Shown here in pieces: positions 1 through 8,641 of a DNA stretch of 37,348 nt. Below the pieces are notes generated by a model. The model did no database searches, was not told where the DNA came from, and worked only from the letters and a program-made list of their open reading frames with translations. The DNA comes from GCA-020356105 sp964347475 (lineage in GTDB: Bacteria > Pseudomonadota > Alphaproteobacteria > UBA8366 > JADFVY01): positions 1 to 37,348 of the forward strand of contig CAYFYY010000040.1 of NCBI GenBank assembly GCA_964347475.1. Direction: 5' to 3'. The position numbers were made by a program, and so were the translations under genes. Each line of letters starts with the position of its first letter. Within the stretch, counting starts at the first letter, position 1.

Positions 1-1
1 G

Positions 2-136
2 GAAGTGTCCAGCGCCGCGAGCGAGGCCGGTGCGGCGGCAAACAAGGTGCTCAGCTCCGCCGACAACCTTTCGCGGCAGTCGTCCCTCCTGCAAACGCAG
101 GTCGAGAAATTCCTCGCCCAGATCCGGGCGGCCTGA
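2..136 (+). CDS. Methyl-accepting chemotaxis protein, C-terminal fragment (window edge)
   Basis: The window opens inside this gene; only 44 codons and the TGA stop are visible. The peptide contains SSAASEAGAAANKVLSSA and ends FLAQIRAA. This is the same tail (A..A..VL..A..L..Q...L...V..FL..IRAA) as the two complete chemoreceptors downstream, so it is read as the last helix of a cytoplasmic signalling domain. Nothing can be said of its sensor domain. It is the first of three chemoreceptor genes in a row on the same strand, which suggests local duplication. Confidence rests on the resemblance of the tail alone. Confidence 0.8.
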   Translation, partial: EVSSAASEAGAAANKVLSSADNLSRQSSLLQTQVEKFLAQIRAA

Positions 137-297
137 CTGGATTGTGTGGCAAAACTGTTTCCGTTCCGCGGGGCGGGAGACGCAGCTCCCCCCCGCGTGA
201 TGTGCGATGTCTGTTTTCTTTGTTTGCAAACCGGATTTGCGATGCAAGCGATAACCTTGGGTAGGTGTGACAAAATAACACAAAAATTTGTGGATAA

Positions 298-313
298 TGG
301 CACAGCAATTGCT
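298..313 (+). promoter_or_regulatory. Candidate sigma-54 promoter upstream of chemoreceptor
   Basis: TGGCACAGCAATTGCT has the invariant GG (299-300) and GC (311-312) separated by exactly ten bases, and matches TGGCAC-N5-TTGC. The expected start is near 323, leaving a leader of about 110 nt before the ATG at 435. The site lies in a locally AT-rich stretch, unlike the coding DNA around it. Sigma-54 control of motility genes is known in several alphaproteobacteria; its use here is inferred. Confidence 0.55.
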
Positions 314-330
314 TGCTGTTCTCGTGGCAT

Positions 331-367
331 GGGCCCCCGTTGGTTCGCTTTTTTGAACCGGGGGCCC
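331..367 (+). other. Large leader hairpin before the chemoreceptor gene
   Basis: GGGCCCCC (331-338) pairs with GGGGGCCC (360-367), and inside it GGTTC pairs with GAACC around a T-rich loop, with a three-base bulge on the left arm. It would fall in the 5' leader if transcription starts at the sigma-54 site at 298-313. No U-run follows it, so it is not a standard terminator for the upstream gene. A second perfect stem, ACAGCAA/TTGCTGT (302-319), overlaps the promoter. Confidence 0.45.
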
Positions 368-434
368 CGCGGACTGGATAGCTTCGGCCAGGGACCCGGA
401 CGGCGGGTTGAGGGGCGCTGGAAGGAGAACCGCC

Positions 435-2174
435 ATGACCTTGAAACTGAAATTGATCTGTGTGCAGGGGGCCCTGATCGGCCTGTTCGCAGCAGCCACC
501 CTTTCGGTCTTCCTGAGCCTGCAGATGGCCGCTTCCGATCTCGAGCGCGCCTCGAAAGACGTCTCCCGCACTGCCGGCACGGAGATCCCGCTCCTGATCG
601 GCATCAAGGAGGCCAAGACTGATATCATTCAAGTCCAGCAGTGGTTGACTGACATCTCGGCGACCCGCGGGCGCGACGGCCTCGATGACGGTTTCGAGGT
701 GGCCGAGGACTATGCACGGAAATTTGCAGCGCATATTGCATCGGCCCGTCGGCGGGCGTCGGAACTCGGCCTGACCGAGGCGGTAAGCCTGCTCGACGAA
801 ATGGAAGCTGAGTTCGGTCCCTATTACGAGATGGGCCAGCGCATGGCCCGCGCCTATATCGGCGAAGGACCGGATGCCGGCAACAGGATCATGCTGGAAT
901 TTGATACGGTGGCGGAAAAACTCTGGCGGTCCACGGATCGGCTCATCGATTTCGCCGAAACGCATTCGCGCGAAAATCTGGTCGCACTCGAGCAGCAAAC
1001 GACCGATATCCGCGATGCCAACAGGCGGCTGCTCTGGCTGGTCCTCGTGCTGGGCGGTGTGGCCCTGGTGGCGGCCGCCGTCGGCGCGATGTTCCTGTTT
1101 CGTACAATCAGCCGCAGCATCACCATGGTGCAGGCGGACCTCGGAGTATTGTCCGACTATGCCGTGTCAGAAGAGATCGCCGATGCCGACCTGCCGCTGA
1201 CGCTCGACGCCAGCCGGCGCGACGAGTTCGGCCCGGTCGGAGGCGCTCTCAAGCTCCTGGCCGAGTTTCTCAGTCGCGGCAAGGAACTCGCGGCGACGCA
1301 GGCAAGACAGGAGAAGGATCTGCAGCGGGCGAAGCATCTTGAGGAAACGACGAACGCGTTCAGCGACGATGTCGCAGAAATCATCAGGGTTCTCGCGACG
1401 GCGTCGACCGAGCTAGAGACGACGGCGCAGGCCATGACCGCGTCGGCGGAGGAAACCAGCCGGCAGTCGGCCGCCGTGGCCTCGGCCGCCGGGCAGGCGA
1501 CGCAAAACGTGCAGACGGTCGCCACGGCGTCCGAGCAGCTGGGCGCCTCGATCGCGGAAATCGGCCGCCAAGCCGTGCAGTCCGCGAACATCGCCGGACG
1601 AGCGGTCGAGGACGCCAATCGCACCGACGACGTGGTGCGCGGCCTGTCGGATGCCGCCGCTCGGATCAGCGAAGTGGTCGGTCTGATCAACGACATCGCC
1701 GGCCAGACCAACCTCCTGGCCCTCAATGCGACCATCGAAGCGGCCCGGGCAGGCGAGGCCGGCAAGGGCTTCGCCGTGGTCGCCAGCGAGGTCAAGAGTC
1801 TCGCCAACCAGACCGCCAAGGCCACCGAGGAGATCGCGCAACAGATCCTCGCCGTGCAGAACGAAACCCAGAGCGCCGTCGGCGCTATCGAAGCGATCCG
1901 CCAGACCATCCAGGAAATGAGCGATATCGCGACGACGATCGCCTCCGCGGTCGAGGAGCAGAACGCCGCGACCAACGAAATCAGCTCGAACGTGCAGCAG
2001 GCGGCGACCGGCACCAACGAGGTTTCGTCGAGCATTGTCGGCGTGCCGCGCGCGGCGGAAGAAACCGGCGCATCGTCAGCTCAAGTCCTGGGCGCCTCGT
2101 CGGAGCTCAACCGGCAGGCCGAGCGCCTGCGCAGCGAGATCGAGCGGTTCATCGGCGAGATCAAGGCCGCCTGA
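435..2174 (+). CDS. Methyl-accepting chemotaxis protein (transmembrane chemoreceptor)
   Basis: This 579-residue receptor would pass ligand signals to CheA/CheW. A first membrane helix lies at about residues 9-32, a periplasmic sensor of about 165 residues follows, and a second helix (LLWLVLVLGGVALVAAA) lies at about 198-221. A HAMP-like linker comes next, then a long coiled-coil signalling domain. The signalling tip near residues 417-465 carries NDIAGQTNLLALNATIEAAR and GEAGKGFAVVASEVKSLA, the family's most conserved stretch. I chose the ATG at 435 because AAGGAGAA precedes it at a normal distance; an upstream TTG at 408 has no such site. The end (FIGEIKAA) matches the neighbouring receptors. 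The ligand is unknown; the sensor domain is not one I recognise. Confidence 0.93.
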   Translation: MTLKLKLICVQGALIGLFAAATLSVFLSLQMAASDLERASKDVSRTAGTEIPLLIGIKEAKTDIIQVQQWLTDISATRGRDGLDDGFEVAEDYARKFAAHIASARRRASELGLTEAVSLLDEMEAEFGPYYEMGQRMARAYIGEGPDAGNRIMLEFDTVAEKLWRSTDRLIDFAETHSRENLVALEQQTTDIRDANRRLLWLVLVLGGVALVAAAVGAMFLFRTISRSITMVQADLGVLSDYAVSEEIADADLPLTLDASRRDEFGPVGGALKLLAEFLSRGKELAATQARQEKDLQRAKHLEETTNAFSDDVAEIIRVLATASTELETTAQAMTASAEETSRQSAAVASAAGQATQNVQTVATASEQLGASIAEIGRQAVQSANIAGRAVEDANRTDDVVRGLSDAAARISEVVGLINDIAGQTNLLALNATIEAARAGEAGKGFAVVASEVKSLANQTAKATEEIAQQILAVQNETQSAVGAIEAIRQTIQEMSDIATTIASAVEEQNAATNEISSNVQQAATGTNEVSSSIVGVPRAAEETGASSAQVLGASSELNRQAERLRSEIERFIGEIKAA

Positions 2175-2442
2175 ATGGAGCACGACGCGGGCCGGCCCCA
2201 TGGCTGCGAAACGCGGTGCGCCTGCCCGATGCACTCATCCATCGTACGCGGCTCGACCTCGTGATGGATCACTGCCGCAAGCGTCCGTTTGCCAATACGG
2301 GACGGAGGGGGTCATTTACCGACTGGCAACCTTACTTCGATATGAATCTTCGAGGCAGGGGCCGAACCGCCGACGGAACGTGGCGCCGCAGGACAATCGT
2401 CGCAGTGCGCGAGGGCGATGCCTTGATGATCCGGAGAACGCC

Positions 2443-4193
2443 ATGACCCTCAAGGGCAAGATCATTACGGTGTTGACCCTTCTCGTCGCCCTTATCGGGA
2501 GCGCGGGCACCACGGTCTTCATCAGCCTGCAGCTGGGGCAGGGCGAACTCGACGTGATCTCGGAGGATGCCGGTGCCCTTGACGCGTCGGGGCTGCCGTT
2601 CCTGTTGGCCGCCCAGAGCCTCGAACGGGAAGCCAATCGTCTCCTGCAGGCCTCGCGGACCGATATGCGTGCCTTCGACCGGGCGTTCGAAACGACACAG
2701 GATCTGGCGCGCCGGGCCCAGTCCGGCGAGGCGCTGAGGCTGCTCGAAACGCTGTCGAACGAACGCCGACAGGGCTCCCCGGGCCTCGCCGAGACGGCCG
2801 GCCGCCTCGTCGCGGTCGCCGAGAAGCAGGCGCGCGGTCAGACGGCGGCCCTTTTCGGGCATGCCGCGTCTTTGCGCGACGCCAACCGGATCCTGAAGGT
2901 GCTGGTCCTGGGTTTCTCCGGGGTCGGATTGACGATCGCCCTGTACGGCGCCGTGNNNNNNNNNNNNNNNNNNNNNNNNNNNNNNNNNNNNNNNNNNNNN
3001 NNNNNNNNNNNNNNNNNNNNNNNNNNNNNNNNNNNNNNNNNNNNNNNNNNNNNNNGCTGGTCCTGGGTTTCTCCGGGGTCGGATTGACGATCGCCCTGTA
3101 CGGCGCCGTGCGGTTGTACCGCAACATCAACGCCTGCATTGCGGCCGTGCAGCGGGACATCGGGGCGCTGTCGACGTATGCCGCGGCGACCGACGACGAG
3201 ACGACCCTGAATCTCAAGCTCAACCGCGACCGTGGCGACGAATTCGGTATTATCGGCGGGGCGCTGGCCGTGCTGGCCGACTATGTCGCGCAGGGCAAGG
3301 AACTGGCCCGCAACAGGGCGCGTCGCCAGGAGGAGCGGATTCGTGACGCCGAGCGGCTGGAGAAGGCCACCGGAAAATTCCACGAATACGTCAACGAGAT
3401 TATCCGTGCCATGTCGTCCGCATCCGCGGCACTCGAATCGACGGCACGGGCCATGGCGGAGACGGCGGAGGAGAACAGCCGCCAGTCGGCGACGGTGGCG
3501 GCGTCCGCGAACCAGGCATCGCAGCATGTCCGCGAGTTGGCGGAAGCGTCCGAACGGGTCAGCGCCGCGGTTGAGGGCATCAGCGGCGAGCTGTCGGATT
3601 CGGCCCGCATCGCCGAACGGGCAGGGATCGAGGCCGACCGCACGGACCAGGTGGTGCAGGACCTGTCCGACGCGGCGCTGCACATCACAGAGGTGACCAC
3701 GCTGATCAACGATATCGCTGGCCAGACCAACCTGCTGGCCCTGAACGCGACCATCGAGGCGGCACGCGCCGGCGAGGCCGGCAAAGGGTTCGCCGTGGTG
3801 GCCCAGGAAGTAAAGAACCTCGCCAATCAGACCAGCCGCGCCACCGAGGATATCGCCAAGCAGATCAACACGGTGCAGGAGGAAACGCAGAGCGCCGTCG
3901 GCGCGATCGAAACGATTCGCGGCACCATTCGTGAAATGGCCCGCATCACGTCGCGAATTGCGACCGCGATTGCCGAACACGATACGGCAATTCGCGATAT
4001 CCGGCGCAATGCCGAGGAGGCGGCCCGCGGCACCGACAACGTGACCGCGAATATCGAGGGCGTCAGTCGCGTCGCGCAGGACACAGGCACGTCCTCTACG
4101 CGGGTCCTGCAGGCCTCCACGGACCTCAACCGACAGGCAGAGTCGCTGCGCGGCGAAATCGAACGCTTCATTGCCGAGGTGAGGCGGGCCTGA
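2443..4193 (+). CDS. Methyl-accepting chemotaxis protein, interrupted by an assembly gap
   Basis: The ATG at 2443 follows a GGAG site. The first 171 codons encode a membrane helix (about residues 6-28), a sensor shorter than that of the upstream receptor, and the second membrane helix. They end at 2955 where 100 Ns begin. The 55 bases before the gap are repeated exactly after it. Dropping 2956-3110 joins codon 171 directly to CGG at 3111 in frame, giving one intact 531-residue receptor with the tip motif NDIAGQTNLLALNATIEAAR and a C-terminus FIAEVRRA. As deposited, the 155 extra bases break the frame, so automatic annotation would split the gene. It is a paralogue of the gene just upstream and probably arose by tandem duplication. 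Confidence 0.88.
2901..3110. other. Scaffold gap with identical 55-bp contig ends
   Basis: Positions 2956-3055 are 100 Ns. The 55 bases at 2901-2955 (GCTGGTCC...GGCGCCGTG) are the same as 3056-3110. A 100-N spacer between contigs that overlap by 55 bases fits an unmerged scaffold join from a de Bruijn assembler run with a word size of 55. The coding frame is restored if the overlap is merged. Confidence 0.9.
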
Positions 4194-4214
4194 CCGCACG
4201 GCCCCGACACGGCG

Positions 4215-4820
4215 CTAGCCGATCTCCGATTTCTGCAGCAGGTCGCCGCCGCGCCACAGATAGAGGGCAAGCATCGGCTCCGCGCCCATGCGGGTCGCAT
4301 GCGGCCCCCAGGACCGGCGATGCAGCACGTCCCCGGGCGGCACGGCCCCATAATCGTCTGTGCCCGCCCGCCACGCTGCAGTCCCGGCGAGCACGAAATA
4401 GATCTCCTCGGCCTCGTGCCGGTGCTGCGGATACTCCGTCTCCGGTGCAAACAGCAACAGGCCGCAGGCGACGTCATCGGCGACAAACGGGCCGCGCGGC
4501 CCGATCAGCTCCATGAAGCCGTAGCGGGTCTGGAAATCGCCACCGAAATCGGCGGCGGTGTAGGACTGGCCCCACGGGAGGGACGCGCCCAACACCGCAA
4601 TCACGTCGACCAGTGCCTGGGTTTCGGGCGCGGCACACGAACGCGTCCGGGACAGCCATTCCAGCACCGGCAGATCGCCGGGGTCGGTCCGCCGGGCCAC
4701 CGGGGCGTCGGGCAGCATCGCCAGCCAGTCGCGGTGCCGTGCCGGCAGGGCCTGCCGCAGCAAGCTCCGCACGTCGCGATACAGTGCCCGGAACTGCCCG
4801 TGTCTTGAACGTTGCTCCAT
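4215..4820 (-). CDS. Cupin protein of the DMSP-lyase (DddQ-like) family
   Basis: The 201-residue product is mostly helical at the N-terminus and has a C-terminal cupin barrel. The motif EYPQHRHEAEEIYFVLAGTA (residues 129-148) gives H133, H135, E139 and Y141, and a later histidine lies at 167 or 174. As I recall, DddQ uses His125, Glu129, Tyr131 and His163 for metal binding and catalysis. Those positions match here with an offset of about ten, and the total length also fits DddQ. Such enzymes cleave dimethylsulfoniopropionate to dimethyl sulfide and acrylate. GGGGAG precedes the ATG at 4820. No acrylate-utilisation genes or DMSP transporter are adjacent, so the substrate is inferred; another small-molecule cupin is possible. 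Confidence 0.62.
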   Translation of the reverse strand: MEQRSRHGQFRALYRDVRSLLRQALPARHRDWLAMLPDAPVARRTDPGDLPVLEWLSRTRSCAAPETQALVDVIAVLGASLPWGQSYTAADFGGDFQTRYGFMELIGPRGPFVADDVACGLLLFAPETEYPQHRHEAEEIYFVLAGTAAWRAGTDDYGAVPPGDVLHRRSWGPHATRMGAEPMLALYLWRGGDLLQKSEIG

Positions 4821-4920
4821 TCCCTGTGCTCCCCGTGACTGGTCCGGCGGCGAATGCACCTGAAATTGCTGGTGCAATATGCCATAGTGCCCGCCACGTG
4901 AAGAGCGGAGGGGGCAGTCC

Positions 4921-5622
4921 ATGGGCGACATCGTGCGATTCGGAAGCGGCTCCGGAGAGCGGCCGGACGTCACCGCGGACCGCGCCGGAAGCATGGCAGT
5001 GATCGCATTCGCTTCGACGGCGCCAGGCACCGGCCGCACCATGCTGGCGGCCCATATCGCGGCCCAGGCGGGCCGCGCCGGCGACGGTCCGGTGGCAGTC
5101 CTCGACGCCGATCCAAAGCGCAGCCTTTGGGAGTGGTGGCACCGCCGCCAGGGCAAGGGTGGCGCCCCCAGCTTCGCCGAGATGGCGGATATCGAGGGCC
5201 TCGACGCGGCCCTCGCGCGGCTGCGGGGCCAGGGCGCGCAGCTGTGCGTGGTCGACACCGGGTGCGGCGACGCCGACGCGTTGGCGCCGATCGCCGATCG
5301 CGCTGACGTCATTGTCGTTCCGGCCGATGCCGATGCCGCCGGCGCCATGGAGGCATCGGCGCTGGGCAGGGCGCTGGCCGGCCGGGCAACCATCGCCTTC
5401 GTGATCAACGGCCGCTCGCATGCCGGCGAGCAACAGGGCAACCTGACGAGCCGCCTTGCCGCCGGCGGCGGCTGGCCGGCGGGGATGGTGCGCCATGCCG
5501 ACGCCTATGCCGCATCGATGACCGCGGGGCGGACCGTGATCGAGACCCATCCCGACATCTACGCCGCCGAGGACATCGCCGAGCTGTGGGCCAATCTGCG
5601 TGGCATCCTCGTCGCGGGGTGA
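4921..5622 (+). CDS. ParA/MinD-like ATPase family protein with altered P-loop
   Basis: The 233-residue protein has the layout of a ParA-type ATPase: a P-loop region at residues 32-40, a switch-like DADPKRSLWEWW after the second strand (62-71), and VVDTGCGDAD in the Walker B position. The P-loop reads STAPGTGRT, where the family normally has KGGxGKT. Both the signature lysine and the phosphate-binding lysine are absent (the latter is Arg), so ATP hydrolysis may be lost or changed. It is followed 97 bp later by a paralogue with the same ADxx..LxxWWxRR segment. No parB or plasmid functions are nearby, so a role in chromosome or protein positioning is only a guess. Confidence 0.75.
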   Translation: MGDIVRFGSGSGERPDVTADRAGSMAVIAFASTAPGTGRTMLAAHIAAQAGRAGDGPVAVLDADPKRSLWEWWHRRQGKGGAPSFAEMADIEGLDAALARLRGQGAQLCVVDTGCGDADALAPIADRADVIVVPADADAAGAMEASALGRALAGRATIAFVINGRSHAGEQQGNLTSRLAAGGGWPAGMVRHADAYAASMTAGRTVIETHPDIYAAEDIAELWANLRGILVAG

Positions 5623-5719
5623 GGAGGGCGTGGATGTCACGCGCGCCTCACTTTTCATTAATCATCGGGCAAGGACTTTCTTGGTAAACTATCCGTCTCG
5701 AAGACGGAACAGGACTGCC

Positions 5720-6442
5720 ATGTCCAGTAATCCCGCGAATCCGTTCCACGGGTTGTCGCATAAGGAATTGATGGCGCTTGCCGAGAAGATCGGCACGGGC
5801 ATGGCCGTGCTAACAATCGCCTCGGGCTCCGAGGGTGCAGGCAAGTCGACGATCGCCGCGCATTTCGCGATCCAGGCGCAGCGCGCCGGCGTCGAATCGG
5901 TGGTGATGGCGGACACCGCGGCGCGAGGGCCGTTGGCGGCTTGGTGGAACCGGCGCAGCGGACCGAAGCCGTCGCTGTCCTCGCTGGGCGGCGCGGCCAA
6001 CGTGTCGGAGGCGCTGGACCGCCTGCGCGAGATGAAACACAAGCTGTGTATCGTCAACACGCCCCCGGTGATTGATGAAAAGGTCGAACAGCTACTCCAG
6101 GTCAGCGACCTCGTCGTCATCCCGTGCCGGCCCAGCCGCAGCGATCTGCCACGCGCCGACCAGGTCGCCGAGGTGACCCATATGCTGGGCCGCAAGAGTG
6201 TGTTCGTGGTCAGCGCGGCGACGATCGGCGCCCGCATGACCGAGGCCATCGCGGTCGAACTGGCCAAACACGGCACCGTCTCCCCGGTCACCATCCATCG
6301 CCGCAGCGATTTCGCCGAGGCGATGGGTCAGGGCCGCACGGTGATGGAACTCGACCCGCGCAGCGAGTCCGCGCAGGAGATGGAGCAGCTCTGGGAGTAT
6401 GTCTACGGGCTGCTGAAGAAGAACATCAAATTCAGCATCTGA
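5720..6442 (+). CDS. ParA/MinD-like ATPase family protein, paralogue of the preceding gene
   Basis: This 240-residue protein starts at the ATG at 5720 (MSSNPANPFHGLSHKEL); an in-frame upstream extension has no support. Its P-loop, SGSEGAGKST (residues 35-44), keeps the phosphate-binding lysine but lacks the first signature lysine of ParA proteins. DTAARGPLAAWWNRRSG (65-81) aligns with the matching segment of the upstream gene. The usual D(T/P)P of Walker B is NTPPVID. The pair is probably an old duplication in which one member kept a working P-loop and the other did not. Partner proteins and cargo are unknown. Confidence 0.78.
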   Translation: MSSNPANPFHGLSHKELMALAEKIGTGMAVLTIASGSEGAGKSTIAAHFAIQAQRAGVESVVMADTAARGPLAAWWNRRSGPKPSLSSLGGAANVSEALDRLREMKHKLCIVNTPPVIDEKVEQLLQVSDLVVIPCRPSRSDLPRADQVAEVTHMLGRKSVFVVSAATIGARMTEAIAVELAKHGTVSPVTIHRRSDFAEAMGQGRTVMELDPRSESAQEMEQLWEYVYGLLKKNIKFSI

Positions 6443-6475
6443 CCCGGGTTCCTGCCGGGTTGACGGACTGGTCGG

Positions 6476-6904
6476 CTACTCGATCACCGGCCCGTGCGTG
6501 CCCGCTTCCAGCGTCTGCTTCCTGTAGCGCCCGCGCGGCACCACCTCGGCCACCGGGCCGCCTGGTGCGCGGAACTTGACCGGCAGCTTGCCGGGCGCGC
6601 TGAGGATCTCGCCGCCGGCCGCGGTCAGCGCCTGTGCGAAGGCATCGACATCGTCCACCTCGATGCCGAAATGGTGGATGCACGGCGCCGGCCCCGCGAG
6701 ATCCGCCTCGTCGGCGTCCTCGTGTTCGTACTGCATCAAAGTCAGGTCAATGGTCCCGTCGGTCAGATGCCGCGAGATATGGGAGCCGCGCCTGCCCTCG
6801 CGGTGCACGGTGTTGACGTGGCGGAATCTGAACACAGTCTCGTAGAACCGGCTCGTCGTCTCGATATCCGCCACTTTCAGCGAGATATGGGTGATCTTCG
6901 GCAT
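6476..6904 (-). CDS. VOC-superfamily (glyoxalase-like) metalloprotein
   Basis: This 142-residue protein has two beta-alpha-beta-beta-beta modules typical of the vicinal-oxygen-chelate fold. It begins MPKITHISLKVADIETTSRFY, with H6 as a likely first metal ligand. IHHFGIEVDDVDAFAQAL begins the second module with H77/H78, and E120 in PVAEVVPRG sits at the usual last-ligand position. The substrate cannot be told from sequence; glyoxalase I, dioxygenase and lyase members all share this pattern. The gene converges on the ParA-like gene, with 33 bp between stops. Confidence 0.85.
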   Translation of the reverse strand: MPKITHISLKVADIETTSRFYETVFRFRHVNTVHREGRRGSHISRHLTDGTIDLTLMQYEHEDADEADLAGPAPCIHHFGIEVDDVDAFAQALTAAGGEILSAPGKLPVKFRAPGGPVAEVVPRGRYRKQTLEAGTHGPVIE

Positions 6905-7031
6905 GGCGGTAACCTTTCATTCCTGTTGAGACGGCGTGCAGTCGAGACAATAGGGCATCCGCGCGTCCGTTCAAACGGCCGTGCCGATTGCCCGGAAGCG
7001 TTGGCGTGCGCCGGGACGGAGTCTGTTTGCC

Positions 7032-7550
7032 TTAGTGCGTGTGCTCGATGCCGGCGTTCACGCATTCGTATATGCGGTTCGAGTAAACCTCGAAGCCCAG
7101 CATGTGGTCGACGTAGTCGCGCGCCTGGGCGACGCCCTTGTCGGCGCCGGCCTTTCGCGCGGCTACCTCGGCGAAGCGCTGCCGCACCTGGGTTTCGAGG
7201 GCGTCGCAGAGCAGTCGCACCAGCGCATCAGGGGAGCCGCTCTCCACGGCCGATTCGGCCGCGGTCACGGCAGGGCCGACGTCGAGTCCGGCCGGCTTCA
7301 GTCCCGTGAATGCGGCACCCTCGCCGGCCCGGTGGATCCGGACCACGGTCTCGAAGAAATAGAGCTCGGCGATTTCGCGCGCCTCCGCCCCGAATTTGGC
7401 TGCCCGCAAGGTCTTGGCGAACGCAGCCTTGACCTCGTCCTCTTCGTCCTTCGGCACGAACGGCAGGACAAGATCGACATTCCCCGTCTCCAGCGCGCGC
7501 CGCGCGGCGCTGACGACGGGACCATCCATGGAATCGCAATGCGGTGGCAT
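7032..7550 (-). CDS. DUF6448-family protein
   Basis: This 172-residue protein begins MPPHCDSMDGPVVSAARRAL, the hallmark start of a conserved family of unknown function that I recall as DUF6448. The ATG at 7550 is preceded by AGGAGG seven bases upstream; a longer in-frame start at 7589 would place that site inside the gene. The rest is helical, with charged segments such as FVPKDEEDEVKAAF and IYECVNAGIEHTH at the end. It has no signal peptide. An FNR/FixK-type palindrome lies about 105 bp upstream, hinting at expression under low oxygen. The biochemical function is unknown. Confidence 0.72.
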   Translation of the reverse strand: MPPHCDSMDGPVVSAARRALETGNVDLVLPFVPKDEEDEVKAAFAKTLRAAKFGAEAREIAELYFFETVVRIHRAGEGAAFTGLKPAGLDVGPAVTAAESAVESGSPDALVRLLCDALETQVRQRFAEVAARKAGADKGVAQARDYVDHMLGFEVYSNRIYECVNAGIEHTH

Positions 7551-7654
7551 AACCGGGCCTCCTGCTTCCAATCTGTTCGGAAACGCCACGGCGGGTCCTG
7601 AGGACAGCCGCCGTAGACGTAATCGCGATCAAGCATGCCGCGCGCGGGTGCGCA

Positions 7655-7668
7655 TTGACGTGCGTCAA
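7655..7668. promoter_or_regulatory. FNR/FixK-type box
   Basis: TTGACGTGCGTCAA is a perfect inverted repeat (TTGAC-N4-GTCAA), the shape recognised by FNR, FixK and DNR regulators. It lies between the divergent DUF6448 gene (start 7550) and the hydrolase gene (start 7763). If it activates from about 41 bp upstream, either gene could be the target, with leaders of about 60-70 nt. Confidence 0.5.
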
Positions 7669-7762
7669 GCAAGCGCTGCCGGCACCGAAATTGCTGACTC
7701 CCACCATTGTCGCTGCTACCTCCTTGCTTGCGGTGAAGCGCACGCCGCGCTAGATCGCCCAT

Positions 7763-8548
7763 ATGCCGCTGGATCTTGCATATGACGTTGCCGGCAACGG
7801 GCCGCCGCTGGTCATCCTGCACGGGCTGTTCGGCTCGGCCCGGAACTGGCGCGCGATCGCCACCCGCCTCGCCGGGCGATATCGCGTGTTCAGCCTCGAT
7901 CTGCGCAACCACGGCGACTCGCCGTGGCACCCCGACATGTCCTACGAGGCGATGGCCGGCGACGTCCGTGCCTTCCTCGAGGCGCAGGACATCGTCGGCG
8001 CCGCCGTGCTCGGCCACAGCATGGGCGGCAAGGCGGCTATGACGCTCGCGCTCATGCATCCGGAGCAGATCAACGCGCTGATTGTCGTCGACGTCGCCCC
8101 GGTGACCCGGCCGCCCGAGTTGCGCGCCTATGCGCGCGCAATGGCGGCGATCGACCTCGCGCAGGTAACTCGCCGCGCCGATGCCGACCGGCTGCTGGCC
8201 ACATCGATCGATGACCGGCGCGTCCGCGCCTTCCTGGTGCAAAACCTGTCGGTGCGGCATGGCACGCCGGCATGGCAGTTGAACCTCGACGCCATCGACC
8301 GCCAGATGGAGACGATCGGCGGCTTCCCCCAACACCTCCTGGAGCGCCGCTTCGCGGGCCCGACGCATTTCATCACCGGTGCCGAGTCCGACTACGTCAG
8401 GCCCGAGCACCGCGACCGCATCCTGCGCCTGTTCCCGGCAACCACGCTCAGCGTCATCGGCGGCGCCGGCCACTGGGTCCACGCGGAGAAGCCGGAGTCC
8501 TTCCTGCGCGCGGTCGAGCGGTTCCTCGGCGCGCTGGCCGAACGGTAA
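7763..8548 (+). CDS. Alpha/beta hydrolase, YbfF/ABHD11-like esterase
   Basis: The 261-residue protein has a complete alpha/beta-hydrolase triad: the nucleophile elbow GHSMGG with S86, an acidic residue after strand 6 or 7, and H237 in GAGHWVHAEKP. The oxyanion segment is LHGLFGSARNW, and SLDLRNHGDSPW follows. These match the YbfF/ABHD11 branch of acyl esterases. There is no signal peptide, so it is cytoplasmic. The true substrate is unknown; simple thioesters or esters are likely. No clear ribosome-binding site precedes the ATG at 7763, but the homology begins right there. Confidence 0.87.
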   Translation: MPLDLAYDVAGNGPPLVILHGLFGSARNWRAIATRLAGRYRVFSLDLRNHGDSPWHPDMSYEAMAGDVRAFLEAQDIVGAAVLGHSMGGKAAMTLALMHPEQINALIVVDVAPVTRPPELRAYARAMAAIDLAQVTRRADADRLLATSIDDRRVRAFLVQNLSVRHGTPAWQLNLDAIDRQMETIGGFPQHLLERRFAGPTHFITGAESDYVRPEHRDRILRLFPATTLSVIGGAGHWVHAEKPESFLRAVERFLGALAER

Positions 8549-8641
8549 CATCGCGCCGTGGAATGGCGGCGCCGATTCCACGCGAACTGATTATCGGCTA
8601 GACTTGGGGTCGGCGGGACAACACGCTTCGCGGAGGCGGGG

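Noticed and set aside
408..434. Upstream TTG start for the first full chemoreceptor
   Set aside because: The ATG at 435 has a good ribosome-binding site and begins exactly like its paralogue (MTLK).
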